Below, one piece after another: positions 55,058 to 63,276 of a stretch of DNA of 64,000 nt. Made by a program: the position numbers and the translations under genes. The stretch spans positions 62,001 to 126,000 of the forward strand of contig NZ_SRXN01000001.1 of the NCBI RefSeq assembly GCF_004827385.1, read 5' to 3'. Positions within the stretch are counted from its first letter, which is position 1. Every line of letters starts with the position of its first letter. The DNA comes from Ensifer sp. MPMI2T (GTDB lineage Bacteria > Pseudomonadota > Alphaproteobacteria > Rhizobiales > Rhizobiaceae). The notes under the pieces are model-generated. The model did no database searches. It was not told the DNA's origin and was given only the letters and a program-made list of their open reading frames with translations.

Positions 55058-55954
55058 ATGAAAATCAAAGCCATCTTCAATCGAGATGGGGGAACCTTCC
55101 GTACAACGGACATGGAGGCATACGGCAGGTGGGTGGAAGAGGTATTTCGCGCTGCCGGACATGAGATCGAAGTCGCCGCGGTCGAGGCTCGCGACATGCG
55201 GGATATGCTGGAAAGAACCTGCCGGCGGGGCGACCTCGATGCAATCGTTGCCGGCGGCGGCGACGGCACGATTTCGGCAGCCGCCGCAGTCGCGTGGAAG
55301 AATCAGATGCCGCTCGGAGTCATCCCGGCCGGGACGATGAATCTTTTCGCGCGCTCGTTGAAGCTGCCGCTCGATATCTGGAAGGCGCCGGAGGTTCTCG
55401 CTCATGGCAGGATCATCGATGGCGACATCGGCAGCGCCGATGGCCGCGCCTTCGTCCATCAGTTTTCCATGGGCTTGCATGCCCGTCTGGTGCGGTATCG
55501 CCAATCCTACCGTTTCGCCTCGAGGCTTGGAAAGATCGGTGCAAGCACGCGCGCGGCGGTCGGCGTTATTTTCAACCCACCGGATTTTGAAATCGAGTTC
55601 GATGCCGACGGTCACAAGGAGCGCCGGCATGTTTCGGTGATTTCAGTCTCGAACAACCATTTCGGCCATGCCACGTGGATGTACGCGGATGACGTGACGA
55701 GCGGGCATCTCGGCTTCTACACCGCCCCGCCTCTGAAGCCTTCCGGTGTCGCGAAGCTCGCCTTCGATATCCTGCGCGGCAAGTTCCGCGCCAGCACCTT
55801 GATCACGGAGATGAGCGCCATCGCAGTCGATCTGCATTTCCCGAAGGTCGACCGAAAGATCAATTGCGTCATCGACGGCGAGCTTCTGCCGATGGGACGG
55901 GACGTGGCGCTACGCATTCATCCCGGCGAGCTGAAGCTGCTGGTGGGAACCTAG
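55058..55954 (+). CDS. Diacylglycerol-kinase-family lipid kinase
   Basis: A 298-residue DAGK_cat/YegS-type protein. The nucleotide-binding motif is 'AGGGDGTISAAA' (GGGDGT at 66-71), followed by 'LGVIPAGTMNLFARSL' and 'MGLHARLVR', ending 'NCVIDGELLPMGRDVALRI'. The family phosphorylates diacylglycerol, sphingosine or related lipids; the exact lipid cannot be read here. It is convergent with a glycosyltransferase gene. Confidence 0.9.
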   Translation: MKIKAIFNRDGGTFRTTDMEAYGRWVEEVFRAAGHEIEVAAVEARDMRDMLERTCRRGDLDAIVAGGGDGTISAAAAVAWKNQMPLGVIPAGTMNLFARSLKLPLDIWKAPEVLAHGRIIDGDIGSADGRAFVHQFSMGLHARLVRYRQSYRFASRLGKIGASTRAAVGVIFNPPDFEIEFDADGHKERRHVSVISVSNNHFGHATWMYADDVTSGHLGFYTAPPLKPSGVAKLAFDILRGKFRASTLITEMSAIAVDLHFPKVDRKINCVIDGELLPMGRDVALRIHPGELKLLVGT

Positions 55955-56014
55955 TGCACGTCGCCCGTAAGTGTGCAGCGGTTTCGGGACAACGACATGC
56001 ATGAAAACAAAAAC

Positions 56015-56058
56015 CTAAAGCACGTCGCATGGCTCCAATTGAATGCGACGTGCTTTAG
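56015..56058. repeat. 16-bp perfect stem palindrome
   Basis: CTAAAGCACGTCGCAT, a 12-base loop, and ATGCGACGTGCTTTAG. It lies between the convergent lipid kinase and GT39 genes. It resembles the dispersed hairpins of rhizobia and may terminate both transcripts. Confidence 0.7.
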
Positions 56059-56078
56059 TAGCGCCCACCGCGGCAGTC

Positions 56079-57560
56079 TCATTCCGCGATCCAGATATAG
56101 CTGAAGGCGTAGCGATCCGCGCCGGCCCCATAGATGTAGGGGAGGGCGAGGTGGCGCGGCGTCATCGCGGTCTCTGGGATGGTGGAAGGCAGCATGTCCC
56201 TCAGAAGGTCGGGAATGCGCGCTTCCTGGGCTGTGTCGTCGTGCCAGACAACCAGAAGCGGCCTCTTCGTCATGTCGACCGGCAGCGTATTGAGCTTGGG
56301 CATGGTGACCAGCGCCGCGCTGAGTTGCGTGCGAAGATTTCCCGCAATCTGCTTGTCATTGGTAATCACGAGCGCGGGCTGCCCGCCCTCCGCCTGAGTA
56401 ACGGCTTTGGCGAAGGCGCTATAGGGGATATTCAGCCTTGAATAGTCGCCGAACCATGGCCGCACGATCGCGCGCGCCGACACGAAGGCGAGTGCAGTCA
56501 ACGCGAGAATGGCCACCAACAGGAAGAAGCGCCTGAGCGCGTTGGTGAGGTCGATCTTCGCCGCTTCGATCTTGAGGCAAAGATAAAGCGGAACAAGCAT
56601 GAGATAGAGAACAAGCCATTTCTCGCGTATATGAGTTGCCGCGGCACCCAGCACGATAAGCAGCACCGCAAGCAGGCAGATCGCGATCATCCGTCCCACG
56701 ATCCGGCTCCATTGGCTTTCCGCCTGCCAGATCACGCGCACCTTCCCGCGAAAGACAAGGCCGAACACAAGGGCGGGAACGAGGCCGCCGCCGATGATCG
56801 CCGATCCGAGCGAGTAGGTTCCTCGGAGGGCCTGCATCAAACGCCCCTCCGCCTCATGTTCCCTCATCACGTTCAGGGTACCGCCCGAAGCGAAGTCGAG
56901 ATTTTGCAACAGCCAATAGCTGTGGGGCAGAACGATGAGGCCAGCAATCGCGATCGCCGGCAGGGTCCGCCAATCGAAGATGCGATTTCGCAAGTCGCGC
57001 TCCGGCAGGACTGCTATTACCGCGGAGATCGGGATCAACACGAAGTTGTATTTCGAGATCATGCCGATGCCGACAGCGATTCCTGTCAGCACGTACGAGA
57101 ACAAGGCGGGCCGTGTGAGCGTTCTCAGGAAGCCGTAAACAAAGAGCGACACCGTGAAGAGCGCGGCGACTGTATGCGAGAGATCGCGCTGCGCCAGCAG
57201 GAATACAGGCGGCAGCGTCAGTACGCCAAGCATGGCCATCGCCGAAAGGCGCCAGTTACTGAGGACAAGGCGTGCCGCTAGACCGTAAAAAAGGCAGGAA
57301 AAAAACAGGAGACTGTTCTTGAGAACTGACAGCGTCGCAAGCGACGTGCCGATCGATTGCGCCAGACCGTATTGCAGCCAGTTATAGAAGGGGGGCTGCC
57401 GCCCATAACCCAGTTGCAGGAACTGTGACTGGAGTGCCACGCCAGCCTCATCGATCTCGAGCGAGTTCGACACGGCAAGGCGCAGGACGATGCATAACAG
57501 GAAATAACCCGCCACCGCGACGAAGGCCGCATTGGGGCGTCGGTCGAGGGCTTCAAGCAT
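56079..57560 (-). CDS. GT39/ArnT-like membrane glycosyltransferase
   Basis: A 493-residue polytopic protein of the PMT_2/ArnT superfamily. It has about ten or more helices, the first-loop acidic motif 'SLEIDEAGVALQSQFLQLGYGRQPPFYNWL' (conserved D/E and the GxxPP-Y pattern) and 'RDLSHTVAALF'. The acceptor and the lipid-linked sugar donor are unknown. It overlaps the GT2 gene upstream by 8 bp, and the pair probably cooperate: GT2 makes a polyprenyl-sugar that GT39 transfers in the periplasm. Confidence 0.87.
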   Translation of the reverse strand: MLEALDRRPNAAFVAVAGYFLLCIVLRLAVSNSLEIDEAGVALQSQFLQLGYGRQPPFYNWLQYGLAQSIGTSLATLSVLKNSLLFFSCLFYGLAARLVLSNWRLSAMAMLGVLTLPPVFLLAQRDLSHTVAALFTVSLFVYGFLRTLTRPALFSYVLTGIAVGIGMISKYNFVLIPISAVIAVLPERDLRNRIFDWRTLPAIAIAGLIVLPHSYWLLQNLDFASGGTLNVMREHEAEGRLMQALRGTYSLGSAIIGGGLVPALVFGLVFRGKVRVIWQAESQWSRIVGRMIAICLLAVLLIVLGAAATHIREKWLVLYLMLVPLYLCLKIEAAKIDLTNALRRFFLLVAILALTALAFVSARAIVRPWFGDYSRLNIPYSAFAKAVTQAEGGQPALVITNDKQIAGNLRTQLSAALVTMPKLNTLPVDMTKRPLLVVWHDDTAQEARIPDLLRDMLPSTIPETAMTPRHLALPYIYGAGADRYAFSYIWIAE

Positions 57561-58551
57561 GCGGCTCTCCCTTTTCGAAGACTTGGCGCACGATATAGCT
57601 TGTCGTCTCGTCGTCGCGGAAGTAGGCGCGGGCCATCATTTCCGAAAGGATGCCGGTGGTGATGAGCTGGATCGAAGACAGGAACAGCATCACGCCGACG
57701 GTCAGCATCGGGCGGGTGCCGATATCGTTGCCGAGAATGAACTTGTCGATGGCCAGATAGAAGAGGATGAGTGCGCTCAAGCCGCCGGTCGCAAGACCGA
57801 TGGATCCAAAAAAATGGCCAGGACGCGCTTTGTAGCGCATGAAGAAGAGTACGGCCAAAAGATCAAGAATAACGCGAAACGTGCGTGAGAGCCCGTATTT
57901 CGACGCACCGAAGTGGCGGGCGTGATGGGTCACCGGCATCTCGCCGATCCGGCTGCTGGGCACGACACCGGCCACCCACGCTGGGATGAAGCGGTGCATT
58001 TCGCCCATCAGTTTGACTTGCTTGATGATCGACGCGCGATAGACCTTGAGGCTGCAACCATAATCGTGGAGCCTGACGCCGGTGATCTTGCCGATCAGCC
58101 GGTTGGCGCACCAGGAAGGAATTTTCCTGAGCAGCAGACCATCTCGGCGGTTCTTTCTCCATCCGACGAGCAGGTCCAGTTGGCGTTCTTCGATCGCCTC
58201 GACCATGCGCGGAATGTCACTGGGGTCATTCTGCAGGTCGCCGTCGAGGGTGGCGATCAATCGTCCGGACGCGGCATCGATACCGGCCTGCATGGCGGCG
58301 GTCTGGCCGAAATTTTTCTGCAGTTCGATGATCTTTAGCCTCAAGTCCGCACGAAAAAGTTCGGCCCGGGCGTTCGCAAGAGTACGATCGGTACTGCCGT
58401 CATCCACAAGGATCAGTTCCCACGGCTTGCTGAAGCCGGCCAGCGCGTCACGAATACGCGCAACGAGCGGCCCGATGCTGTCCTCTTCGTTGAACACAGG
58501 GACGACGACGGACAACTCGATGACCTCGATTTTATCGGCAATAGCCGTCAT
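57553..58551 (-). CDS. GT2 dolichyl/polyprenyl-phosphate glycosyltransferase (DPM1/ArnC-like)
   Basis: 332 residues from ATG 58551. GT-A domain: 'LSVVVPVFNEEDSIGPLVARI', 'LILVDDGSTDRT' (DDGSTD) and 'LIATLDGDLQNDPSDIPRM' (DGDLQ metal motif). Two C-terminal helices (about 235-320) anchor it, as in ArnC/GtrB. The open frame runs much further upstream without similarity. It likely charges polyprenyl phosphate with a sugar for the GT39 partner. It is divergent from a LPG-synthase-like membrane protein gene (118-bp gap). Confidence 0.92.
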   Translation of the reverse strand: MTAIADKIEVIELSVVVPVFNEEDSIGPLVARIRDALAGFSKPWELILVDDGSTDRTLANARAELFRADLRLKIIELQKNFGQTAAMQAGIDAASGRLIATLDGDLQNDPSDIPRMVEAIEERQLDLLVGWRKNRRDGLLLRKIPSWCANRLIGKITGVRLHDYGCSLKVYRASIIKQVKLMGEMHRFIPAWVAGVVPSSRIGEMPVTHHARHFGASKYGLSRTFRVILDLLAVLFFMRYKARPGHFFGSIGLATGGLSALILFYLAIDKFILGNDIGTRPMLTVGVMLFLSSIQLITTGILSEMMARAYFRDDETTSYIVRQVFEKGEPHA

Positions 58552-58668
58552 GGGTTCTTCAGTGTGGTTCAAGGATGTTCTCCGGCGTACTGTCGCAGGT
58601 TTTCTTGCACAGTTAACGGTGATAACCAACGTCGAATTGTGTGGTTCAGCACAGGAAATCGGCGTCGG

Positions 58669-59625
58669 ATGAATTCGGACTGGCAGTTCAGTCAGCGATC
58701 GTGGCTTGCGCGCAACCGCATGGCGCTGATTTCCGTGGCCGCGATCGCGGCTTACGCCATCTTTGTCGAGTGGGTCTGGGGCTGGTCGACCCTGACGCGC
58801 CAGTGGGCCGAAATCGGGATCTGGTCGGTGCTTGCCGCACTCGCCCTCTTGATCTCCACCTACTTCATCCGCTGCTTTCGCATCTACGATTATTTCCCGG
58901 GACATACTGCAGGGCGGTTCCTGCCTCTGTTTCGCGTCACGCAGGTCCACAATCTGCTCAACATCATGTTGCCGTTTCGGGCAGGTGAAACGAGCTTTCC
59001 TCTGCTGATGCGGTCCGAATTCGGGGTACCACTCGTGCATGGTACGTCGGCGCTGCTCGTCATGCGGCTGCTCGATCTGCATGCCTTGCTGACGGTCGCC
59101 GCGCTCGGTCTCGTGATCGAAAGCGGTGATGCATTGATCGCCTGGCTCGCCTGGACACTCGCCCTCCTTTCGCCGCTCGCAATCTTTCTCCTGAAGGGAA
59201 AGGTTCTCACGCTTGCGCACCGCCTGGCGCCCGCGAAACTTGCGACCGTGGTTGACGAAGTGGAAGCGGGCCTGCCGGACAACGTCCCCGGCTTCCTGCG
59301 CGCATGGGCGATGACCATGCTGAACTGGGGCGTCAAGGTTGTGGTTCTCGCCTGGGTGCTTGCCATCATGGAAGTGGCGCCGCTTGCCGCCTGCTTCGGC
59401 GGTGCCCTTGGCGGCGAGCTCTCCTCGGTCCTGCCGGTCCATGCCCCGGCGGGGGTCGGCACCTATCCGGCTGCGATTGCCGCCGGAGCGATCGCCTTCG
59501 GGGCGCCGGGCGATCGCGCCGCCTTGGAAATGCTCGGCCGGGCCAGCGTAAACGCGCACCTGCTCCTCATCGTGTCGGCCGTCGCCGGCACGATGCTCTC
59601 GCTCCTGTTGCGCCGAAAATCGTGA
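58669..59625 (+). CDS. LPG-synthase/UPF0104-type integral membrane protein
   Basis: 318 residues from ATG 58669. About eight helices of the lysylphosphatidylglycerol synthase transmembrane region/flippase-like family: 'FRVTQVHNLLNIMLPFRAGETSFPLLMR' and 'GGELSSVLPVHAPAGVGTYPAAIAAGAIAFG' are the characteristic stretches. It lacks the C-terminal aminoacyl-transferase domain, so a lipid-flipping or glycolipid role is likelier than lysyl transfer. Shared 118-bp promoter region with the GT2/GT39 pair suggests joint function. Confidence 0.85.
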   Translation: MNSDWQFSQRSWLARNRMALISVAAIAAYAIFVEWVWGWSTLTRQWAEIGIWSVLAALALLISTYFIRCFRIYDYFPGHTAGRFLPLFRVTQVHNLLNIMLPFRAGETSFPLLMRSEFGVPLVHGTSALLVMRLLDLHALLTVAALGLVIESGDALIAWLAWTLALLSPLAIFLLKGKVLTLAHRLAPAKLATVVDEVEAGLPDNVPGFLRAWAMTMLNWGVKVVVLAWVLAIMEVAPLAACFGGALGGELSSVLPVHAPAGVGTYPAAIAAGAIAFGAPGDRAALEMLGRASVNAHLLLIVSAVAGTMLSLLLRRKS

Positions 59626-59626
59626 T

Positions 59627-61129
59627 CTACTGGAACGAGGTTTCGTAAAAGCTTCTGAGCTTGCGCGAATGCAATTTCTCAGGCGGCATTGCTGCGAGCT
59701 TCTGCAAGGCCAGGATGCCGATCTTCAGATGCTGGCTGATCTGTGTCCGGTAAAAGGCGGTCGCCATGCCGGGCAGCTTCAATTCGCCGTGCAGCGGCTT
59801 GTCCGATACGCAGAGCAGCGTGCCGTAAGGCACACGGAAGCGGAAGCCGTTGGCCGCGATCGTTGCCGACTCCATGTCAAGCGCGATTGCGCGCGCCTGC
59901 GACAGGCGCTTGACCGGGCCGCGCTGGTCTCGCAGTTCCCAGTTGCGGTTGTCGATCGTCGCGACGGTGCCCGTGCGCATGATCTGCTTGAGATCGTAAC
60001 CCTTGTAACCCGTCACCTCGGCAACGGCGTCCTGCAATGCAACCTGCACTTCCGCAAGCGCCGGCAACGGGATCCAGACCGGCAGATCATCGTCGAGCAC
60101 GTGGTCCTCGCGCATATAGGCATGCGCCAGCACGTAGTCGCCGAGGCGCTGGCTGTTTCGGAGGCCCGCGCAATGACCGAGCATCAGCCAGACATGCGGG
60201 CGCAGCACGGCGATATGGTCGGTGATCGTCTTGGCGTTGGACGGGCCGACACCGATGTTGACCATGCTGATGCCGCCATGTCCCTTCTTCTTCAGATGGT
60301 AGGCTGGCATCTGGGGCAGGCGCCCGACGGTATAGTCAGCATCCGGCCTGTCGGCACCGGCGGGCGTCACGATGTTGCCCGGCTCGACGAAAGCGGTGTA
60401 GCCGTTGCCGCCCTCTGCCATCTGCCGACGGGCCCAGGCGCAAAACTCGTCGACATAAGACTGATAGTTCGTGAAGAGCACGAAGTTCTGGAAATGCGTG
60501 GGGCTGCTCGCCGTGTAGTGGCTGAGGCGGGCCAGCGAATAATCGATGCGTTGCGCGGTGAACGGAGCAAGCGGCGAGGGTTCGCCGGGGCCTGGCTCAT
60601 AGGACCCGTTGGCGATTTCATCGTCCGTCGTCGTCAGGTCGGGCGCGTCGAACAGGTCGCGAAGTGGAATGTCGATGGTCTCGGCGGCTGACGCCTCGAC
60701 ATGGGCGTTCTCGCCGAAGGCGAAATGCAACGGAATCGGGGTCGACGATTCGGATACGGTGACACCCACGCCGTGGTTGCGCATCAGGTGCCCGAGTTGC
60801 TCCTTCAGATAGTGGCGAAAGAGCTTCGGTCGGGTGATCGTGGTCGTGTAGACTCCGGGCGCACTGACATATCCAAAGGAAAGCCTGGAATCGACGTGGC
60901 CGAAGCTGCTCGTCTCGATGCTGACCTGCGGATAGCAGGCACGAAACCGCGTGAGCGGTGCATCGCTCTTTCCAAGCCCTTCGAAAGCCTCGCGGAGGAA
61001 GCGGGTGTTGCGTTCGTAGAGAACCTCCAGGCAATCGACAGCCTCGGCCGGATCCTCGAAGAGATGCGGCTCGAATGGTTCAGGGGTTGCGATGGAGAGA
61101 ACGGAGTTTGAAGAGATTCGTTTGTTCAT
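59627..61129 (-). CDS. amn: AMP nucleosidase
   Basis: A 500-residue protein. The N-terminal AMN domain (about 20-190) includes 'RPKLFRHYLKEQLGHLMRNHGVGVTVSES'. The C-terminal nucleoside-phosphorylase-like catalytic domain has 'GHGGISMVNIGVGPSNAKTI', 'WLMLGHCAGLRNSQRLGDYVLA' and 'ALDMESATIAANGFRFRVPYGTLLCVSDKPLHGELK'. It hydrolyses AMP to adenine and ribose-5-phosphate, a route of purine turnover. It is nearly abutting the LPG-type gene at its 3' end, with 1 base between the stops. Confidence 0.96.
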   Translation of the reverse strand: MNKRISSNSVLSIATPEPFEPHLFEDPAEAVDCLEVLYERNTRFLREAFEGLGKSDAPLTRFRACYPQVSIETSSFGHVDSRLSFGYVSAPGVYTTTITRPKLFRHYLKEQLGHLMRNHGVGVTVSESSTPIPLHFAFGENAHVEASAAETIDIPLRDLFDAPDLTTTDDEIANGSYEPGPGEPSPLAPFTAQRIDYSLARLSHYTASSPTHFQNFVLFTNYQSYVDEFCAWARRQMAEGGNGYTAFVEPGNIVTPAGADRPDADYTVGRLPQMPAYHLKKKGHGGISMVNIGVGPSNAKTITDHIAVLRPHVWLMLGHCAGLRNSQRLGDYVLAHAYMREDHVLDDDLPVWIPLPALAEVQVALQDAVAEVTGYKGYDLKQIMRTGTVATIDNRNWELRDQRGPVKRLSQARAIALDMESATIAANGFRFRVPYGTLLCVSDKPLHGELKLPGMATAFYRTQISQHLKIGILALQKLAAMPPEKLHSRKLRSFYETSFQ

Positions 61130-61288
61130 GTCGCATTATAGGCAGCGGCTCCTGACAAGCAAACGACAAGATAGAGCACGATCTGAAAATTTGTGGAGCC
61201 GTCTTCCGCCGTGACCGTGTGTAACTATCTGGAATCGAACGCCGATTGATTCCGATAAGCCTGATCTCGCCGTTTTCGCTTGCTGGAA

Positions 61289-61603
61289 TCAGCGCGGCCC
61301 GGCGAGTATGATCGCGCTGCCACCGCGACGCCGGTCATGTCCCAGCGGTCCGGGCGCATGCCCTCTGCCAGCCTGAGCCAGCCGAGCGAAGCGGCGATAT
61401 AGATGCCACCATAGGCGGCGTAGGCGCGGCCCGCGCCGGCCGAATCGATCATCGTCAGGAGCCAGGCAAATAGCGCGAGCGACCCCATGCCAGGCACAAG
61501 CCACCACCAGACGGATTTGCCAAGTTTTTGAGCCATGCCCAGAAGGCAAAGCATCCGGCGATTTCGGCAGTGCCGCGGCGAGATAGATTGCGAATGCTGG
61601 CAT
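61289..61603 (-). pseudogene. ynfA: Decayed ynfA (UPF0060 membrane protein) with three frame breaks
   Basis: Family segments fall in three frames. The first (from ATG 61603) reads '[12 protein letters not shown]'. A second frame reads '[12 protein letters not shown]'. A third reads '[23 protein letters not shown]' to '[14 protein letters not shown]'. The end, '[10 protein letters not shown]', returns to the first frame and finishes at 61289. Together they rebuild a full UPF0060 protein (about 108 residues) with a 1-base loss near 61568, a shift near the A5 run at about 61540, and a short deletion near 61320. No single frame is intact, so the gene is probably dead. Sequencing error is less likely with three lesions. 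Confidence 0.8.
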
Positions 61604-61679
61604 GGTTTCCGAATTCTTTCATTGGGAAGGGATCGGCATTTCAGTCCGGGTGCAAGAGAGAGCGAGTCGCGAGTTGATG

Positions 61680-61853
61680 TTAGCTCATCGCCTGACGCTG
61701 GAGCGTCACGAAGAGGACGAGGCCGGCACCGTTCTTGCCGATGCCGAGGCTTGCGGCCTTGGTGTAGGCGACCGCCCCGATCGGCGCCATAAGCAGGCTC
61801 GTGAGTATCAGGACCCGGAGCGAGAGAATGGCGGAAGTGGCGAGAGCGGCCAT
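61680..61853 (-). CDS. Small membrane protein, 57 residues
   Basis: ATG 61853 follows AGGGAACC. It has a hydrophobic stretch ([31 protein letters not shown]) that could be a membrane helix or a long signal, then a short tail ending 'QRQAMS'. No family recognised. It forms a tandem with another tiny membrane protein gene upstream. Confidence 0.5.
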   Translation of the reverse strand: MAALATSAILSLRVLILTSLLMAPIGAVAYTKAASLGIGKNGAGLVLFVTLQRQAMS

Positions 61854-61868
61854 TTTTCGGTTCCCTTG

Positions 61869-61910
61869 GAGCAATTCCAGGAAAAGTGAGTAACGGTTTT
61901 CCGTGCGGAA
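61869..61910. repeat. Dispersed 'gagcaattccaggaaaag' repeat, copy B
   Basis: 'gagcaattccaggaaaagtg' then 'aacggttttccgtgcgga'. AGGAAAA and TTTTCC can pair. Same family as the copy at 22062. Confidence 0.65.
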
Positions 61911-61915
61911 AGAAT

Positions 61916-62089
61916 CTAGAGCTTGGCCTGGCAATATTGGGCCGTGTGGGCGGTGCAATCGGTCAGCGAGCCGAGATAGGTGCTTTGGCGGCGGCGCTGC
62001 GTATCGGCACTGACTGCGGCAGCAAGCGTCATAGCGAAGACAACCATCAACACGCTGATGATAGTGAGGCGCCGAGCGAGAATATCCAT
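61916..62089 (-). CDS. Small secreted or membrane protein, 57 residues
   Basis: From ATG 62089: [20 protein letters not shown] then '[14 protein letters not shown]', a signal peptide with an A-x-A type site (AVSA), followed by a short mature part with two cysteines ('[15 protein letters not shown]'). The frame is open to 62149, but this start gives a proper signal. Unknown family; cysteines suggest a periplasmic disulphide. Confidence 0.55.
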   Translation of the reverse strand: MDILARRLTIISVLMVVFAMTLAAAVSADTQRRRQSTYLGSLTDCTAHTAQYCQAKL

Positions 62090-62267
62090 GGTTCTGTCCG
62101 TTGGCTGGAGGCACGTTAAAATCGATTGATTGTCTTTTCTCACAACCAAACTGAATTGATGCTGAGATGTCCGTTCATCTCCGGTTCATATTCGTGAATT
62201 TTGCCAGTCTTGTCGGCGGCGCCGGGCGTGTCTACGTGTTAACTCTTGCAACCCCAGGAGAAACAGG

Positions 62268-62969
62268 ATGGCTGCTCCGATCGAGCTTTATTACTGGCCG
62301 ACCCCAAACGGGTGGAAAATCACGATCATGTTGGAGGAACTCGGCGTTCCCTACGTGGTCAAATACATCAATATCGGGCGTGGCGAACAGTTCGCTCCGG
62401 ATTTCCTGAAGATCGCACCCAATAACAGAATGCCGGCGATCATCGATCCTGATGGCCCGGGCGGTCAGCCGATCTCGGTGTTCGAGTCGGGGGCGATCCT
62501 GCAATATCTCGGCCGCAAATACGGGAAGTTCTATCCGACCGATGAGCGATCCCGCGTCGAAGTCGATCAATGGCTCTTCTGGCAGATGGGCGGCCTCGGC
62601 CCAATGGCGGGACAGGCGCACCATTTCCGCCAATACGCGCCCGAGAAGATCGAATACGCGATCAATCGCTATACCAACGAGGCGAACCGTCTCTACGGCG
62701 TGATGAACAAGCGCCTGGCCGACCGGCCGTTCCTGGCTGGCGAATACTCGATTGCCGACATGGCCTGTATCGGCTGGGTGATCCCGCACGAAAATCAGGG
62801 GCAGGATCTGAACGACTTCCCGCATCTGAAGTGCTGGTTCGAGGCGGTGCTTGCGCGGCCTGCCGTTCAGAAGGCGATCGAAGTGGGCAAGGAGGAGCGC
62901 GCCCGTCAGAAGAGCCTCGCCGAGGACGAGGAGGCGCAGAAGATCCTGTTCGGGCAGCGGGCACGTTAA
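62268..62969 (+). CDS. Glutathione S-transferase
   Basis: A 233-residue protein of the GST fold. The thioredoxin-like N-terminal domain (about 1-85) has 'ELYYWPTPNGWKITIMLEEL', 'IAPNNRMPAIIDPDG' and 'VFESGAILQYLGRKYG' (S-E glutathione contact). The helical C-terminal domain has 'LADRPFLAGEYSIADMACIGW', the N-capping motif. The 'TPNGWK' start is typical of the Nu/Ure2p-like class (YghU/YfcG type). It is cytoplasmic, with likely disulphide-reductase or detoxifying activity. Confidence 0.93.
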   Translation: MAAPIELYYWPTPNGWKITIMLEELGVPYVVKYINIGRGEQFAPDFLKIAPNNRMPAIIDPDGPGGQPISVFESGAILQYLGRKYGKFYPTDERSRVEVDQWLFWQMGGLGPMAGQAHHFRQYAPEKIEYAINRYTNEANRLYGVMNKRLADRPFLAGEYSIADMACIGWVIPHENQGQDLNDFPHLKCWFEAVLARPAVQKAIEVGKEERARQKSLAEDEEAQKILFGQRAR

Positions 62970-62977
62970 TCACGATG

Positions 62978-63002
62978 ACTTTAGGTCTTATCGACCTAAA
63001 GT
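62978..63002. terminator. Perfect 10-bp hairpin after the GST gene
   Basis: ACTTTAGGTC, loop TTATC, GACCTAAAGT, 9 bases past the stop codon. No T-run. It may be a terminator-like 3' end or an operator. Confidence 0.5.
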
Positions 63003-63029
63003 GATAAACGTGGCTGATTTTAACGAGTT

Positions 63030-63078
63030 AGAGCGGATGCGGGCGGAAAACCGCGCACGCTTTTCCTCATCCCGCTCT
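63030..63078. repeat. Imperfect 49-bp dispersed palindrome
   Basis: 'agagcggatgcgggcggaaa' then 'cgcttttcctcatcccgctct'. The arms pair imperfectly with a GC-rich loop. It matches in style the dispersed 'gagcgggatgaggaaaag' elements of rhizobia. Confidence 0.6.
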
Positions 63079-63080
63079 GC

Positions 63081-63178
63081 TGCATGTTTCCTTAAATCGC
63101 AGCCGATTTACGGATAAAAACATGCGGCACTCAAAGTGCTACAGCGACCTTTTCGCGTCCGATCGGACGCGCGGCGCC
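63081..63178 (-). repeat. RIME-like repeat, full copy 4 (reverse orientation)
   Basis: 'tgcatgtttccttaaatcgc' and its partner with a small insertion, the linker 'cactcaaagtgc', then 'tacagcgaccttttcgcgtc', 'ggacgcgcggcgcc'. It directly adjoins the 49-bp palindrome, forming a mosaic of three hairpins within 200 bases. Confidence 0.8.
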
Positions 63179-63276
63179 CTAGTGCGCCGGGTGAATGGTA
63201 TCAAAAGACGTTTGGAATCGCTCCGCGTTTGCAAGAGATCAGGGGAGGCGTCGACTGGGACGAAAGGTTCAGGCCG

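Noticed and set aside
57553..59559. Extending the GT2 gene to a 668-codon protein
   Set aside because: The upstream 336 codons are antisense to the LPG-synthase-like membrane protein and look random. ATG 58551 gives the normal GT2 length.
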